Source of the DNA: Alkalinema sp. FACHB-956
GTDB lineage: Bacteria > Cyanobacteriota > Cyanobacteriia > Leptolyngbyales > Leptolyngbyaceae
Length of the DNA stretch: 64,000 bases
NCBI RefSeq assembly: GCF_014697025.1
Contig: NZ_JACJRC010000024.1
Coordinates: 1 to 64,000, forward strand
Reading direction: 5' to 3'
Made by a program: the position numbers and the translations under genes. Within the stretch, counting starts at the first letter, position 1. Every line of letters starts with the position of its first letter. The notes beneath the pieces are model-generated. The model saw only the letters and a list, made by a program, of their open reading frames with translations. It was not told the origin of the DNA and did not search any database. Positions 17,065 to 27,314 of the stretch are shown here, piece by piece.

Positions 17065-20000
17065 ATGCCCACAATCTTAACTCCCGGCGATATTGCGATC
17101 GTTGGCTATATCACCAACGGAAGTCCCGACTCTTTTTCCTTTGTCAACTTTGTCCCCTTAGAAGCGGGCACCGTCATTTACTTCACCGATAACGGTTGGA
17201 CGGGCTCAGGATTTCGTGGGTCATCAGCAACTGATGGCGATGGCAATGAAAATTTAATTCGGTTTACCGTTAATTCAAGTATTGCAGCCGGAACCGTCAT
17301 CAGCAGTTTAGATATTACGTCTGCGAGCTTTACCTGGACGAAGTCCGGAGCCATTGGGCCGGGGGGCAACTATGCCGATCTCTCCCTCAGCCAGAGCGGA
17401 GAACAAATTGCGGCGTTTCAATCCACGAATACAACCAACCCGATGAATTCTGGGTTTACGGGGATTTTCCAAATTGATAACACCGGGGGCTTCGAAAACG
17501 CGACTAGCAGTACCGAAGGCAATGTGATTTCTGGATTATCCTCTGTAAGCAATACAGCGGTTTTATTCAACAACAGTGCCACCTATGCGGCCTTTAACCT
17601 CAATGCCTTAACGATCGGTACCAAAGCAGAGTGGTTAGCCGCCATTAACAATGCGGCAAATTGGACATTTGGCAGTTCAACCACGCTGCCCACGGGCAGC
17701 ATTACAGTCAATAATGGCTCTACCCAACTTCTCCCTGATCTGACGATCGCACAATCCGACTCTCCCGACCCGATCGTCATTGGCAATCAGTTAACCTATA
17801 CGCTCACGGTCAATAACAGCGGTAATACCAATGCTTCCGGCGTGGCCGTGCAATATACGCTACCCAGTGGTGTGACCTTTGTGAGTGCTTCGGCTCCTGG
17901 CTTTACCGTGGGTTCTCCCGTGGGGGGCGTGCTGACCTTTGCGGATGGAGTCGTGAATGCAGGCGGCAACGCTACCCTGACGATCGTGGTAACCCCCACG
18001 GGACTCGGCAGCCTCACAAGTGGTACCGCGATCGTTGATCCGAATAACACGATCGCAGAAGCCAACGAAACCAACAATACCGCAGCAGCCATCACAACGG
18101 CGGTCATTCCCCCCACTCCACTGGTCACGATCGCGGCCACCGATGCCACTGCCGCAGAATCCGGTACTTCCATCAACTCCGGGACCTTCACCTTCAGCCG
18201 CACTGGAGATACCAGCGCCGCCTTAACCGTTACCTATACCATTGGGGGCACTGCCAGCAACACCAACGATTACAACCGATTATCCGGCTCTGTCGTGATT
18301 CCAGCGGGCCAAGCTTCTGCGACTGTGGTGATTACCCCGGTTAACGATGCCACGATCGAAGGTAGCGAAACCGTTACGCTCACCTTAGTTGACGGAGCTA
18401 CCTACGACCTAGGAACAAGTGCCAATGCAACCGTGACCATTGCCGACAATTCGACGGGCAGTTTAAAGAAAGTTGGCGGGTTTACGAGCACCAAGGGCGC
18501 AGAAATTCCTGCCTTTGACCCCGGTAGCGATCGTCTCTTTGTCGTAGCGGGCGAGACCGTTGAAATTTACAGCGTGGGGAATACTGGTGCCCTGACTGCG
18601 ATCGGGAATTTGAGTCCTGGGTTTACCGTCGCTGGCAGCAATATCCTTCCCAACAGCGTTGCAGTGAAGAATGGCATTGTTGCGGTGGCCTATGCGGTGC
18701 AGAATACCACTAGCAATGCTCAACAACGGGGACGAGTCAGCTTTTTCAACGCTGCCGATGGCAGCTTTTTGAATGCGGTGGAAGTGGGCTATCTGCCGGA
18801 TATGCTGGTCTTCACACCCGACGGTCGCAAAGTCTTAACGGCCAATGAAGGAGAACCCAACAGTTACGGACAGGCCAACTCCTTTGATCCGGAAGGCTCC
18901 GTAAGCATTATCAATCTAGCCAATGGGGTCGCCAATGCCACGGTACAAACTGCTGACTTCATCGCTTTCAATAGTCAAATCAATGCTTTAAAAGCTTCAG
19001 GGGTGAGAATTTTTGGGCCAGGATCGACCGTTGCCCAGGATCTCGAACCGGAATACATTACGTTTTCTGGGGATGGCACTAAAGCCTACGTGACCTTGCA
19101 GGAAAATAATGCCTTGGCGATCGTGGATGTTGCGACGGCCACGGTGACGGAGATTAAACCCTTGGGCGTCAAGGATCACAGTCTTGCAGGCAACGGCATT
19201 GACCCCAGTGATCAAGATGGTGGTATCAATATCAGACCCGTGCCGGTGGTGGGACTCTACCAACCCGACGCGATCGCGAGCTACACCATCAACGGGCAAA
19301 CCTACTACATCACTGCCAACGAAGGGGATTCTCGCAGCTACACCGGATTTAACGAAGAAGTGCGCGTCGGTTCCAGCAGCTATGTGCTTGATCCCACGGT
19401 CTTTCCCAACGCTGCAACCTTGAAACAAAACGCCAATCTAGGCCGCTTGCAACTCACCAATGCCTCTGGAGATCTCGATGGGGATGGCGATTTCGATCGC
19501 ATTGAAGCCTTGGGGTCGCGATCGTTTTCGATTTGGGATGCCACGGGTCGGCAAGTGTTCGACAGTGGGGATCAGTTGGAGCAAATTACGGCAACACAAG
19601 TTCCTAGCTTGTTTAATTCCGATGGCAGCTTTAGTTCCCTTAACTTCGATACTCGCAGTGACAACAAAGGCCCGGAGCCTGAGGGAGTGGTCATTGGAGA
19701 AGTCAACAACCGTTTCTATGCCTTCATTGGCCTAGAACGAACGGGTGATGTGGTGGTCTACGAAGTCACCAATCCTACCAAGCCGCAGTTTATCGAATAC
19801 ATCAATACTCCAGAAGACACCGGAGTAGAAGGCTTAAGCTTCATTTCTGCCGCTGATAGCCCCACCGGGAAACCCTTGCTGGTGACCGCAAATGAAGTTA
19901 GCAAAACGGTAGCTGTTTTTGAATTTACGCCCCCGGTGCGCATCAGTGACATTCAAGGCACCCGGCATGTGTCGGCCTTCAACGGGCAAGCCGTGAGAAA

Positions 20001-22095
20001 CGTCCAGGGCATTGTCACCGCGATCGCGACCAACGGGTTCTACCTCCAAGACCCCACCCCAGACAACAACGAAGCCACCTCCGAGGGCATTTTTATCTTT
20101 ACGGGGAGTAGCTCCGCTCTGCTAACGGCGCGAACGGTGGGCGAGGCTGTTCTCGTCAGTGGTACCGTTTCAGAATTCCGACCCGGTGGCAGTGCCAATA
20201 ACCTGACCATTACGCAGATTGGCAATAACAACGCAGTGCAGTCCCTGAGCGTTACCGCCTGGACTAATCCCCCCACCACGACGATCGCCCCTACGGTGCT
20301 CGGCAATGGCGGACGGAGAATTCCCAACCAAATTATCAGCAATGATGCCGCGAATGGCAATGTTGAAACAGCGGGAACGGTGTTCGATCCCCAACAGGAT
20401 GGCATTGACTTCTACGAAAGCCTAGAAGGGATGCTGGTGCAGGTGAATAACCCGATCGCTACGTCGCCCACGGCCAAGTTTGGCAGTTCCGAGGAAATTT
20501 GGGTGCTGGCCGATAATGGTGTCAATGCGACCAACCGCACCAGCCGAGGGGGGAGTTTAATTACCGCCACAGATTTCAATCCCGAACGGATTCAGATTGA
20601 TGACTTAATTAATGGCGCAATTACCCTTCCTTCAGTTAATGTGGGAACCCACCTCAGCACGCTTACAGGGGTCGTCAGCTATGACTTCAACAATTACGAA
20701 GTTTTAGTTTCTTCTACACCCACGGTGGTGCAAGCGTCTCCGCTGCAAAAGGAAGTGACTAACCTGGTGGGTAGCAAAAATCAACTCACCTTTGCCACCT
20801 TTAATGTGGAAAACTTAGATCCCGGTGACGGTGATGTGAAGTTCAACGCTTTGGCCAACGCGATCGTCAACAATCTGCGCACCCCGGACATTATTAACCT
20901 AGAAGAAATTCAGGATAATAACGGAGCCATCAATGATTCGATTGTCGATGCGAATCAAACATTCCAGAAGTTAATTGACGCGATCGTGCAGGCGGGCGGC
21001 CCCACCTATGAATATCGCCAAATTAATCCGATCGACGATCAAGATGGAGGCGAACCGGGTGGGAACATCCGAGTGGGCTTTTTGTTTAATCCCAGCCGAG
21101 GGGTCGGGTTTGTGGAGGGTTCCCTGCAACGGTTGACGGACACGAACTTGGCGGATGGGGATGCCTTTGCGAATAGCCGGAAGCCACTGGTTGGAACGTT
21201 TACGTTTAACGGTGAGCAGGTCACGGTCATTGGCAACCATTTCAATTCCAAAGGGGGAGATCAACCGTTATTTGGCCCGAACCAGCCCCCTACGCTGAGC
21301 AGTGAAGTGCAGCGTAATCAACAAGCGACGATCGTCAAGGATTACGTGCAAAGCTTGCTGAACAACAATGGGAATGCCAATGTGATTGTGGCAGGGGATT
21401 TAAATGACTTTGAATTTTCCAATCCCCTCTCGATTTTGGAAAGTGCGGGTTTGACGACTCTGATCGAGACGTTGCCGGAGAATGAGCGGTATACCTACAA
21501 TTTCCAAGGTAACGCCCAAACGCTGGATCATATCCTGGCCAGTCAGAATCTTGTTTCCCTGCTAGATGGCGTGGATGTTGTGCATATCAATTCCGAGTTC
21601 GCCGAGCAAGTGAGCGATCACGATCCCATTCTTGCTCTCTTTAATATTGAGGCAAGCAAAACCTTAATGGGATTGAATGGGGTTGATGTTCTCCAGGGAG
21701 GTAGCGGCAACGATGTCCTAGATGGAGGCAATGGTGCAGATACCTTATTTGGTAACCGAGGGAATGATATTTTACTCGGCGGTAATGGGGACGATATCCT
21801 GTGGGGTGGCAGTGGCAACGATATCCTGACAGGTGGACGTGGTGATGATACCTTGAATGGAGGGTTAGGTCGCGATCGCTTTATTTTGACCCGGCATGGT
21901 AATGGCAGAGATACGATTCAGGACTTCACCCCTGGGGATGACTTGATTGGATTGTCTGGTGGTTTAGCCTTTAACCAATTGCGGTTTACTGACATTAATG
22001 GTAGCGCTGCTATTCGTTTAGGAACCTCAACGTTAGCGGTGCTACCAGGGGTAACGGCTAATCAATTGGGTGCGTCTAATTTCTTTACTGTGTAA
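17065..22095 (+). CDS. giant ExeM/NucH-type extracellular nuclease with RTX repeats
   Basis: This 1676-residue multidomain protein probably degrades extracellular DNA. In order: a lamin-tail-like domain (about 1-150); a DUF11/CARDB-type beta domain (about 225-345); a Calx-beta domain (about 350-465); a choice-of-anchor-I beta-propeller (about 467-955); the OB-fold segment of ExeM/NucH nucleases (about 958-1220); an endonuclease/exonuclease/phosphatase domain starting FATFNVENLD (about 1242) with GNHFNSKGGD, AGDLNDFEF and VSDHDPI; and RTX calcium repeats GGSGNDxLxGG from about 1540 to the end. There is no N-terminal signal peptide; the RTX tail indicates type I secretion. No type I secretion genes are adjacent. 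Confidence 0.88.
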   Translation: MPTILTPGDIAIVGYITNGSPDSFSFVNFVPLEAGTVIYFTDNGWTGSGFRGSSATDGDGNENLIRFTVNSSIAAGTVISSLDITSASFTWTKSGAIGPGGNYADLSLSQSGEQIAAFQSTNTTNPMNSGFTGIFQIDNTGGFENATSSTEGNVISGLSSVSNTAVLFNNSATYAAFNLNALTIGTKAEWLAAINNAANWTFGSSTTLPTGSITVNNGSTQLLPDLTIAQSDSPDPIVIGNQLTYTLTVNNSGNTNASGVAVQYTLPSGVTFVSASAPGFTVGSPVGGVLTFADGVVNAGGNATLTIVVTPTGLGSLTSGTAIVDPNNTIAEANETNNTAAAITTAVIPPTPLVTIAATDATAAESGTSINSGTFTFSRTGDTSAALTVTYTIGGTASNTNDYNRLSGSVVIPAGQASATVVITPVNDATIEGSETVTLTLVDGATYDLGTSANATVTIADNSTGSLKKVGGFTSTKGAEIPAFDPGSDRLFVVAGETVEIYSVGNTGALTAIGNLSPGFTVAGSNILPNSVAVKNGIVAVAYAVQNTTSNAQQRGRVSFFNAADGSFLNAVEVGYLPDMLVFTPDGRKVLTANEGEPNSYGQANSFDPEGSVSIINLANGVANATVQTADFIAFNSQINALKASGVRIFGPGSTVAQDLEPEYITFSGDGTKAYVTLQENNALAIVDVATATVTEIKPLGVKDHSLAGNGIDPSDQDGGINIRPVPVVGLYQPDAIASYTINGQTYYITANEGDSRSYTGFNEEVRVGSSSYVLDPTVFPNAATLKQNANLGRLQLTNASGDLDGDGDFDRIEALGSRSFSIWDATGRQVFDSGDQLEQITATQVPSLFNSDGSFSSLNFDTRSDNKGPEPEGVVIGEVNNRFYAFIGLERTGDVVVYEVTNPTKPQFIEYINTPEDTGVEGLSFISAADSPTGKPLLVTANEVSKTVAVFEFTPPVRISDIQGTRHVSAFNGQAVRNVQGIVTAIATNGFYLQDPTPDNNEATSEGIFIFTGSSSALLTARTVGEAVLVSGTVSEFRPGGSANNLTITQIGNNNAVQSLSVTAWTNPPTTTIAPTVLGNGGRRIPNQIISNDAANGNVETAGTVFDPQQDGIDFYESLEGMLVQVNNPIATSPTAKFGSSEEIWVLADNGVNATNRTSRGGSLITATDFNPERIQIDDLINGAITLPSVNVGTHLSTLTGVVSYDFNNYEVLVSSTPTVVQASPLQKEVTNLVGSKNQLTFATFNVENLDPGDGDVKFNALANAIVNNLRTPDIINLEEIQDNNGAINDSIVDANQTFQKLIDAIVQAGGPTYEYRQINPIDDQDGGEPGGNIRVGFLFNPSRGVGFVEGSLQRLTDTNLADGDAFANSRKPLVGTFTFNGEQVTVIGNHFNSKGGDQPLFGPNQPPTLSSEVQRNQQATIVKDYVQSLLNNNGNANVIVAGDLNDFEFSNPLSILESAGLTTLIETLPENERYTYNFQGNAQTLDHILASQNLVSLLDGVDVVHINSEFAEQVSDHDPILALFNIEASKTLMGLNGVDVLQGGSGNDVLDGGNGADTLFGNRGNDILLGGNGDDILWGGSGNDILTGGRGDDTLNGGLGRDRFILTRHGNGRDTIQDFTPGDDLIGLSGGLAFNQLRFTDINGSAAIRLGTSTLAVLPGVTANQLGASNFFTV

Positions 22096-22210
22096 TGCTC
22101 ACGGTGTCATTACTGCGTAATCGCTACTGTGTAATGCATCTACAAATTATTGCTCGATAATCCCAGGGCATCACAGTAACGCTTTTACGCTCAATTTGGT
22201 TCCCAAAATG

Positions 22211-22260
22211 CTCTAGCTTTTGTACCCGATCGTGGGGTAAACAAAGGCTAGAGTTTTTTT
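22211..22260 (+). terminator. rho-independent terminator
   Basis: CTCTAGCTTTTGT pairs with ACAAAGGCTAGAG, with an inner ACCC/GGGT stem, and the right arm is followed by TTTTTTT at 22254-22260. It lies 115 bases past the nuclease stop codon. Confidence 0.85.
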
Positions 22261-22298
22261 AGGAACTTCCTTGACCGTAATGGGTCGTGTTAACCCAT

Positions 22299-24587
22299 TT
22301 AAATCTCAGAACAATCAGCGTAGACAAAAATTGGAACTCGCTTGAAGGCAGGAGTCCCAGCCCGTTCATCCACGGGAGCGCTAAAAATTGCATTCGCTTC
22401 TGGATAAAACATCAACGCTGCACCGGAACGCACTGCGCCGTAGATCACCTCAACGTTAGTCATTGTTCCGGCATTGCCCTGGACGGTAACCCGTTGGTGT
22501 TGCTGGAGATTAACCCGTTCTGCATCCGATCGATGCATCAAAATACAATTGCGGTGGGGAATGCCACGATATTTATCGCCAATTTGATAAACAACTGTAT
22601 TGTGCTGGGAATAGCTGCGAACCGTCATAAGTGTTAGTAGCAAACCCTTGGCGGATTCCGGCACCCCCAATTCCTGCACTGTCGGTAAAGCCAAATCGGG
22701 CAGAGGTGTGGTGGCCATCATCGCTTTACCCGAGGGCGTGAAAAACTTCGGTTCCGTTAAAATACGACCTCCGATCGTAAATTCCTCATTCGTCTCATCA
22801 ATTTTGGCAATCTTTTCGTAGCCGGAAACGGTTTGGCCAATCAACTCACGAATGTAACGGGTATCCTGTAACCATCGCCAATTCACGGGATAGTTTCCAT
22901 GAATGCGAGCCGCTAACTCCGTTAAAAATTGAATTTCAGGAATCACATCTGCATCCTTAAGATGGGTTTCTCCGACATCATTAAAACGAACAAAATTGTT
23001 CCCCGATTCCACCGTGGTTTTGTGGGGATTTTCAAAGCGATTCAGCACCGGAATCACGATCGTATTGTGCTTGGCTAAGCCGTGGAAATGGCCTAGGTTG
23101 GGCTTGGTTGCAACGTAGATAATCGTTTCGATCTTGCCCAAGGCTCGCTTGGCTTGAGTCGAGTCAGGGTTGGCCCCGTACAAGTTGCCCCCTAAACACA
23201 GCAGGGTATCCACCTTATCTGCATCTGCCGCTTCAATCAACGATCGGGTGTCGTAGCCCTTCGTTTTACTTAACGGTTTGCCGAGCAGGTGTTCCAATTT
23301 GGTTTGCAATTCTTGTTTGAGCTTAGCCGTGGTCACCCCCATTGATCCAAAGCCTTGGACGTTGGAATGGCCGCGCACCGGCATAACGCCAGCTCCTTCC
23401 CGCCCCACATTGCCAGACATCAATGCCGTATTGACGATGCTAATCACATTATCTACACCGTTGCGGTGCTGCGTAATCCCCATGGCCCAACCAAAGACAA
23501 CGCCTTTGGCAGTCCCAATAATCGTGGCAGCAGCGGCAATGTCTGCCTGCGATACGCCACAGGTTGAGGTAATTTCGTCCCAGGGCGTCGATCGAGCCTG
23601 TTCCACCACAGCTTGCCAATTTTCTGTGTAAGCTTCCAGGTACGCCTGTCGTAAAAAGCCCTGCTCAATTAAGGATTTTTGAATTCCGATAAACAGTGCG
23701 ACATCACTACCGGGAATTGGTTGGAGATAGAGAGAGGCAATGTCCGAGCCAGGAATGAGTGACTTCACTGGAAATGCTGGAGACCCAAATTTGACTAATC
23801 CAATTTCCATAACTGGATTAATGACAATGACTTTGCCCCCCCGATCGCGGAGTTCAATCAACTCATTCATCAAGCGAGGATGGTTATAGGCGGAGTTGGC
23901 TCCTGCTAGAACGACACAATCGGACTGCTTGAGACTTTCCAAACTGACCACCGATGTTTTTGTGCCAAACATTGCGGTTAAGGCATTGGTGGAAGGTGCA
24001 TGGCACAGGTCAGAGCAATCTGCCAGGTTGTTGGAACCCAAGGCCCGAATCAGCAATTGCAGCAAAAAAGCCGCTTCATTGGACGATCGACCGGAACTGT
24101 AGGAAGCAACCCGCTCCGGAGCCTTTTGGAACGCAGTTGCGGCGATGTTATACACTGCCTCCCAGGAAATGCGTTCATAGTAATCAGCCCCAGCCCGACG
24201 AATCATGGGAAAACCCAAACGACCTAAGCGATCGGCGTCCCGTGAGGAAAGTTTTTGCAGGTCGGCAAGGCTACGCTGGGCAAAGATTTGCGGGGGAATC
24301 GCGGGCTGAATTTCTGCGGAAATGGCTTCCACACTTTTCATGCAGCGTTGTAGTTTCTCTCCCGTTTCGTTGGTGAATCCCCCTTTTTGTCCACCCGTTC
24401 CCCAGGAACAGGAAAGGCAAGCACTATGATGCAGCAGCGTTTTCCAAATTTTTGGGCCTTCCGGCGACAACGTATGCTCGGCCCAATATTCAATAATGGG
24501 TAGTCCCCCTCCGATCGCGGGTGTCTCTTCATTCGTTTCGTGGGCTGGTGGAATGGGTTGGAGATTTTGCAGTGGATCGGAACTCAT
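22299..24587 (-). CDS. FdhF/YdeP family molybdopterin oxidoreductase
   Basis: This 762-residue protein belongs to the molybdopterin (bis-MGD) oxidoreductase superfamily, FdhF/YdeP branch. The N-terminal CLSCSWG takes the place of the FeS-binding cysteines found in true formate dehydrogenases. Central motifs such as GWAMGITQHRNGVDNV and SGNVGREGAGVMPVRGHSNV are the cofactor-binding segments of the family, and the C-terminal domain has VRSYSQHNTVVYQIGDKYRG. There is no selenocysteine or obvious active-site Cys of the formate type. The electron donor and substrate are unknown; in other bacteria members are linked to acid resistance or formate metabolism. The gene is alone. Confidence 0.88.
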   Translation of the reverse strand: MSSDPLQNLQPIPPAHETNEETPAIGGGLPIIEYWAEHTLSPEGPKIWKTLLHHSACLSCSWGTGGQKGGFTNETGEKLQRCMKSVEAISAEIQPAIPPQIFAQRSLADLQKLSSRDADRLGRLGFPMIRRAGADYYERISWEAVYNIAATAFQKAPERVASYSSGRSSNEAAFLLQLLIRALGSNNLADCSDLCHAPSTNALTAMFGTKTSVVSLESLKQSDCVVLAGANSAYNHPRLMNELIELRDRGGKVIVINPVMEIGLVKFGSPAFPVKSLIPGSDIASLYLQPIPGSDVALFIGIQKSLIEQGFLRQAYLEAYTENWQAVVEQARSTPWDEITSTCGVSQADIAAAATIIGTAKGVVFGWAMGITQHRNGVDNVISIVNTALMSGNVGREGAGVMPVRGHSNVQGFGSMGVTTAKLKQELQTKLEHLLGKPLSKTKGYDTRSLIEAADADKVDTLLCLGGNLYGANPDSTQAKRALGKIETIIYVATKPNLGHFHGLAKHNTIVIPVLNRFENPHKTTVESGNNFVRFNDVGETHLKDADVIPEIQFLTELAARIHGNYPVNWRWLQDTRYIRELIGQTVSGYEKIAKIDETNEEFTIGGRILTEPKFFTPSGKAMMATTPLPDLALPTVQELGVPESAKGLLLTLMTVRSYSQHNTVVYQIGDKYRGIPHRNCILMHRSDAERVNLQQHQRVTVQGNAGTMTNVEVIYGAVRSGAALMFYPEANAIFSAPVDERAGTPAFKRVPIFVYADCSEI

Positions 24588-24965
24588 TCAAATACCCTCC
24601 CAGTAATTCGATCGAATAACGATGGATAACCCTATCGCCATTATGAAATGAACCGCTGAATCAAGTCGTCTTTGGTCACGGAACTGTAATGATTGAACAC
24701 CGCGTATATCAAGACTTCAAAATTGCAGTATCCCGTGAGTCAACAGTTGTTTCAATGATTCATCGAATAGGCACCATCGTAAATCATTGCCCCAAGTGCG
24801 CCTAACCCCATTAGAGAGAGATGTCGGAATTGACAGCCCATGGCCAAGTCCCCCTTCTGTATGACGACGCGATCGCGATCGCGTCGTTAGGCTAATGAGA
24901 GCACTACGAATGCCGGTGTATCTGGTATCGCAACATCTCATGAATCAATCACTTTATGGAATTCA
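24588..24965. other. gene-free region
   Basis: No gene is supported in these 378 bp between two minus-strand genes. The notable feature is a perfect 24-bp palindrome built from overlapping HIP1 sites at 24864-24887. Confidence 0.55.
24864..24887. repeat. perfect 24-bp palindrome with two overlapping HIP1 sites
   Basis: The sequence is the 12-mer ACGACGCGATCG followed directly by its inverse. It contains GCGATCGC twice, overlapping by two bases. It has no spacer, so it is more likely a DNA-level site than a terminator. Confidence 0.7.
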
Positions 24966-26156
24966 TTAAACTTCAAACTGCACAGGTTCCTGCTTAAAGG
25001 GCAAATCCTGGTTGATCGCATCCATTTCCTGCTGTTCTAGGTCGTTAATCCGATCTATGTGGGTTCTGAGAATTTGCGACAGACGCGGCTCGTAGAAGCG
25101 ATGCATGGAATAGTTAGGCGTCGCTGGAAACCCCCGGCGTTTTTTGTGCCGTCCGCCAGCCCCCGGATCAAAGATTTGAACATTATTCTGAATCGCCCAC
25201 TCGATCGGGCTGTAGTAGCAAGCCTCAAAATGTAAGCAATCAATCTCATCCACCGAGCCCCAATAGCGCCCATACAAGCGATCGGCCTTCGTCAAGCAGA
25301 AGGACATGCCCACGGGCTGAGTTTCCTCTCCGGCATGGTAGGCTGCAAATAACAGCAAATATTGCGAAAAGTCAGAATGTAATTGCTCAAAAAACTTTCG
25401 AGTTAAATACTTGCTGCCCCACCAACCAAACTTATCGCAGGTGTCACTGTAAAAGCGATACATCTGGCTCAATAACCCTAAGGATACTTGCTCTCCTTGC
25501 CAGACTTTGAACTGTAATCCTGCTTGGTCAACGGCCTTACGTTCCCGCTTAATATTACGACGCTGATTGGCATTGAATGCTTTTAAATAATGATCAAAGT
25601 CATGATAATTTTGATTTTGCCAAACATAACTATGGTGCAACCAAGCACTAAACCCTTGTCGTTCTAAAACAGGTTTCCATTCTGGATCAACATAAAGGAA
25701 ATTACAGCCCGAAATTTGATTGCGAATACAGAAGTGATCAATTTCATTGACCATTTTCGCGGTAATTTCATCTTCGTCTTCCCCCGGTGCAATCAAAAAC
25801 CGATAGCCCTCTGCGGGGGTAAAGGGAGACATGCCCAACAACTTAGGATAGTATTCGATCCCTAAGCGATCGGCCAAATCCGCCCATTGATGATCAAAGA
25901 CAAACTCCCCGTAACTATGACCCTTGACATAGAGCGGAGCCGCCGCAATGAGCTCCCGATCGCGCCACATTGTTAAGTGATTCGGCAACCACCCGGTACG
26001 CGCTGTTGTACTTCCTGACGTTTCCATATTGTGCAGCCACGCCCATTCCAAAAACGGCGTTTTCAGCGGCTTGGCCATGGCATCCCAGGCACCTTGGGGA
26101 ATTTCAGAAATATGATTTGTCCAAACCAGGTTATACCGCGTTTTTGATTCCACCAT
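24966..26156 (-). CDS. DUF482 (FemAB/GNAT-like) acyltransferase
   Basis: This protein of about 396 residues belongs to the peptidogalycan/DUF482 family, which has a GNAT fold and is related to FemAB aminoacyl transferases. SGCNFLYVDPEW and NYHDFDHYLKAFNANQRRNI are typical, as is the C-terminal FEACYYSPIEWA and FDPGAGGRHKKRRGF. I use ATG 26156 (MVESKTRYNLVW), with AGGA upstream; an ATG at 26192 would add 12 untypical residues. The acceptor is not known. Family members are cytoplasmic and often linked to cell-wall or lipid modification by inference only. Confidence 0.87.
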   Translation of the reverse strand: MVESKTRYNLVWTNHISEIPQGAWDAMAKPLKTPFLEWAWLHNMETSGSTTARTGWLPNHLTMWRDRELIAAAPLYVKGHSYGEFVFDHQWADLADRLGIEYYPKLLGMSPFTPAEGYRFLIAPGEDEDEITAKMVNEIDHFCIRNQISGCNFLYVDPEWKPVLERQGFSAWLHHSYVWQNQNYHDFDHYLKAFNANQRRNIKRERKAVDQAGLQFKVWQGEQVSLGLLSQMYRFYSDTCDKFGWWGSKYLTRKFFEQLHSDFSQYLLLFAAYHAGEETQPVGMSFCLTKADRLYGRYWGSVDEIDCLHFEACYYSPIEWAIQNNVQIFDPGAGGRHKKRRGFPATPNYSMHRFYEPRLSQILRTHIDRINDLEQQEMDAINQDLPFKQEPVQFEV

Positions 26157-26566
26157 ACCCAAATTCCTGTGCTGTCCCTGCGATCGCCTCATCTAGCTTA
26201 ATCTAGCAATTTTACTTCTGGACTAGAATTTCCCAAACCCTGACAATGGATCCCCAAAGTCTCTGCCCCTCAACCCGATACATTACAAATTAGTTTTTTA
26301 TATATAAAGCAGCAAGGCATATCTTCTTTTTAAATCATTAACCTGTATTTTCCGGGGAACTTTTGCAACATCTATCCCAAGGTTAATAGACAAGTAGTCC
26401 TAAAGAAGTAGGATTGTTCCCTCTTTAGAAAGATTTCCATTGTGGGTAGGGTTGACTAGGCTAAACCATAGCCGCAATTCGTTCAGTGACGGATTGGCTA
26501 CACTCAGCCAGGGAAAGTGCAATCCTTTGGTTTTGCACTTCTACCTACTCGCAAAGGAGATTGATA
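26157..26566. other. divergent upstream region, no gene
   Basis: The 410 bp between the divergent acyltransferase and the small exported protein hold an AT-rich stretch with TTTTTTATATATAAAG near 26295 that could be part of a promoter, and an AAGGAG ribosome-binding site at 26554-26559. No RNA gene is recognised. Confidence 0.5.
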
Positions 26567-26986
26567 ATGCGAATTCAATTGAAGCAGATGGTTGTACTAA
26601 GCGCGATCGCAGGTGTGATGGGATACACCGCCCTGCCAGCCCGTGCTGCCGATATGCCAACTGCAACAACGCCTGCCCTAGAAAAAGAAACCATTACTGG
26701 GGCGAGATCGGTAGAATTGCCCACCCCGCCCGTTGCACCGATGTATTTCACCCTGCCGATCGAAGTTAAGGTGGTCAAAGACACCAGCGTTACAACTGAT
26801 ACGCCCATTACCGATAAAAATTCTAAAGATATTGCAGCTTGGGCCGCAGCGGTCAGTGCCTGCTTGAAGGAAAAGCCAGCCTTGGTTCGGCAGGTGGGCG
26901 AAGAGCAGGTTCCTTTTGATGTCAACGGCACCGCCAACGGCACCATCAAGCTCAATGCAAACGATAAACCGGTTTGTCCGGCTTAA
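26567..26986 (+). CDS. small exported protein of unknown function, 139 residues
   Basis: ATG 26567 is preceded by AAGGAG at seven bases and gives a standard signal peptide (MRIQLKQMVVLSAIAGVMG, cleavage after LPARA). The mature protein is about 110 residues, with a Thr/Pro-rich first part and a single Cys pair (CLKEKPA and the final CPA) that could form a disulphide. I recognise no family. A terminator lies 165 bases downstream, so it is a single-gene unit. Confidence 0.75.
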   Translation: MRIQLKQMVVLSAIAGVMGYTALPARAADMPTATTPALEKETITGARSVELPTPPVAPMYFTLPIEVKVVKDTSVTTDTPITDKNSKDIAAWAAAVSACLKEKPALVRQVGEEQVPFDVNGTANGTIKLNANDKPVCPA

Positions 26987-27150
26987 CCGGTTTGTCCAGC
27001 TTAAGAGATTAACCGAATTCAAGATTGACAGATTTTTAATTCCTGACGCTTAATTTCTCACCCTGAAGCGTCTTCCCCAATATTCTTCTCGATTTTTTGA
27101 CCGTTGGTTTTGACCGCTGGTTTTGAAGAATTGTCAGCATCAATCCCGTT

Positions 27151-27181
27151 GGGGTGTTCTTTGGACACCCCTTCTTTTTTT
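27151..27181 (+). terminator. rho-independent terminator
   Basis: GGGGTGT and ACACCCC form a perfect 7-bp stem with a TCTTTGG loop, followed by TTCTTTTTTT. It ends transcription from the small exported protein gene and isolates the downstream aspartate kinase. Confidence 0.88.
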
Positions 27182-27314
27182 AGGAAAATCCCAAAAAAAC
27201 TCGATCGAAGCGCTCGATTTTTCCTATCCTCAGTCACCATAAAGTAGTAAGCTCAGTCAGGCAGATTTCTTGGGGCCCGTCCCGTTTTCTCTGTTGCATG
27301 GGGTTATTGGTTAT

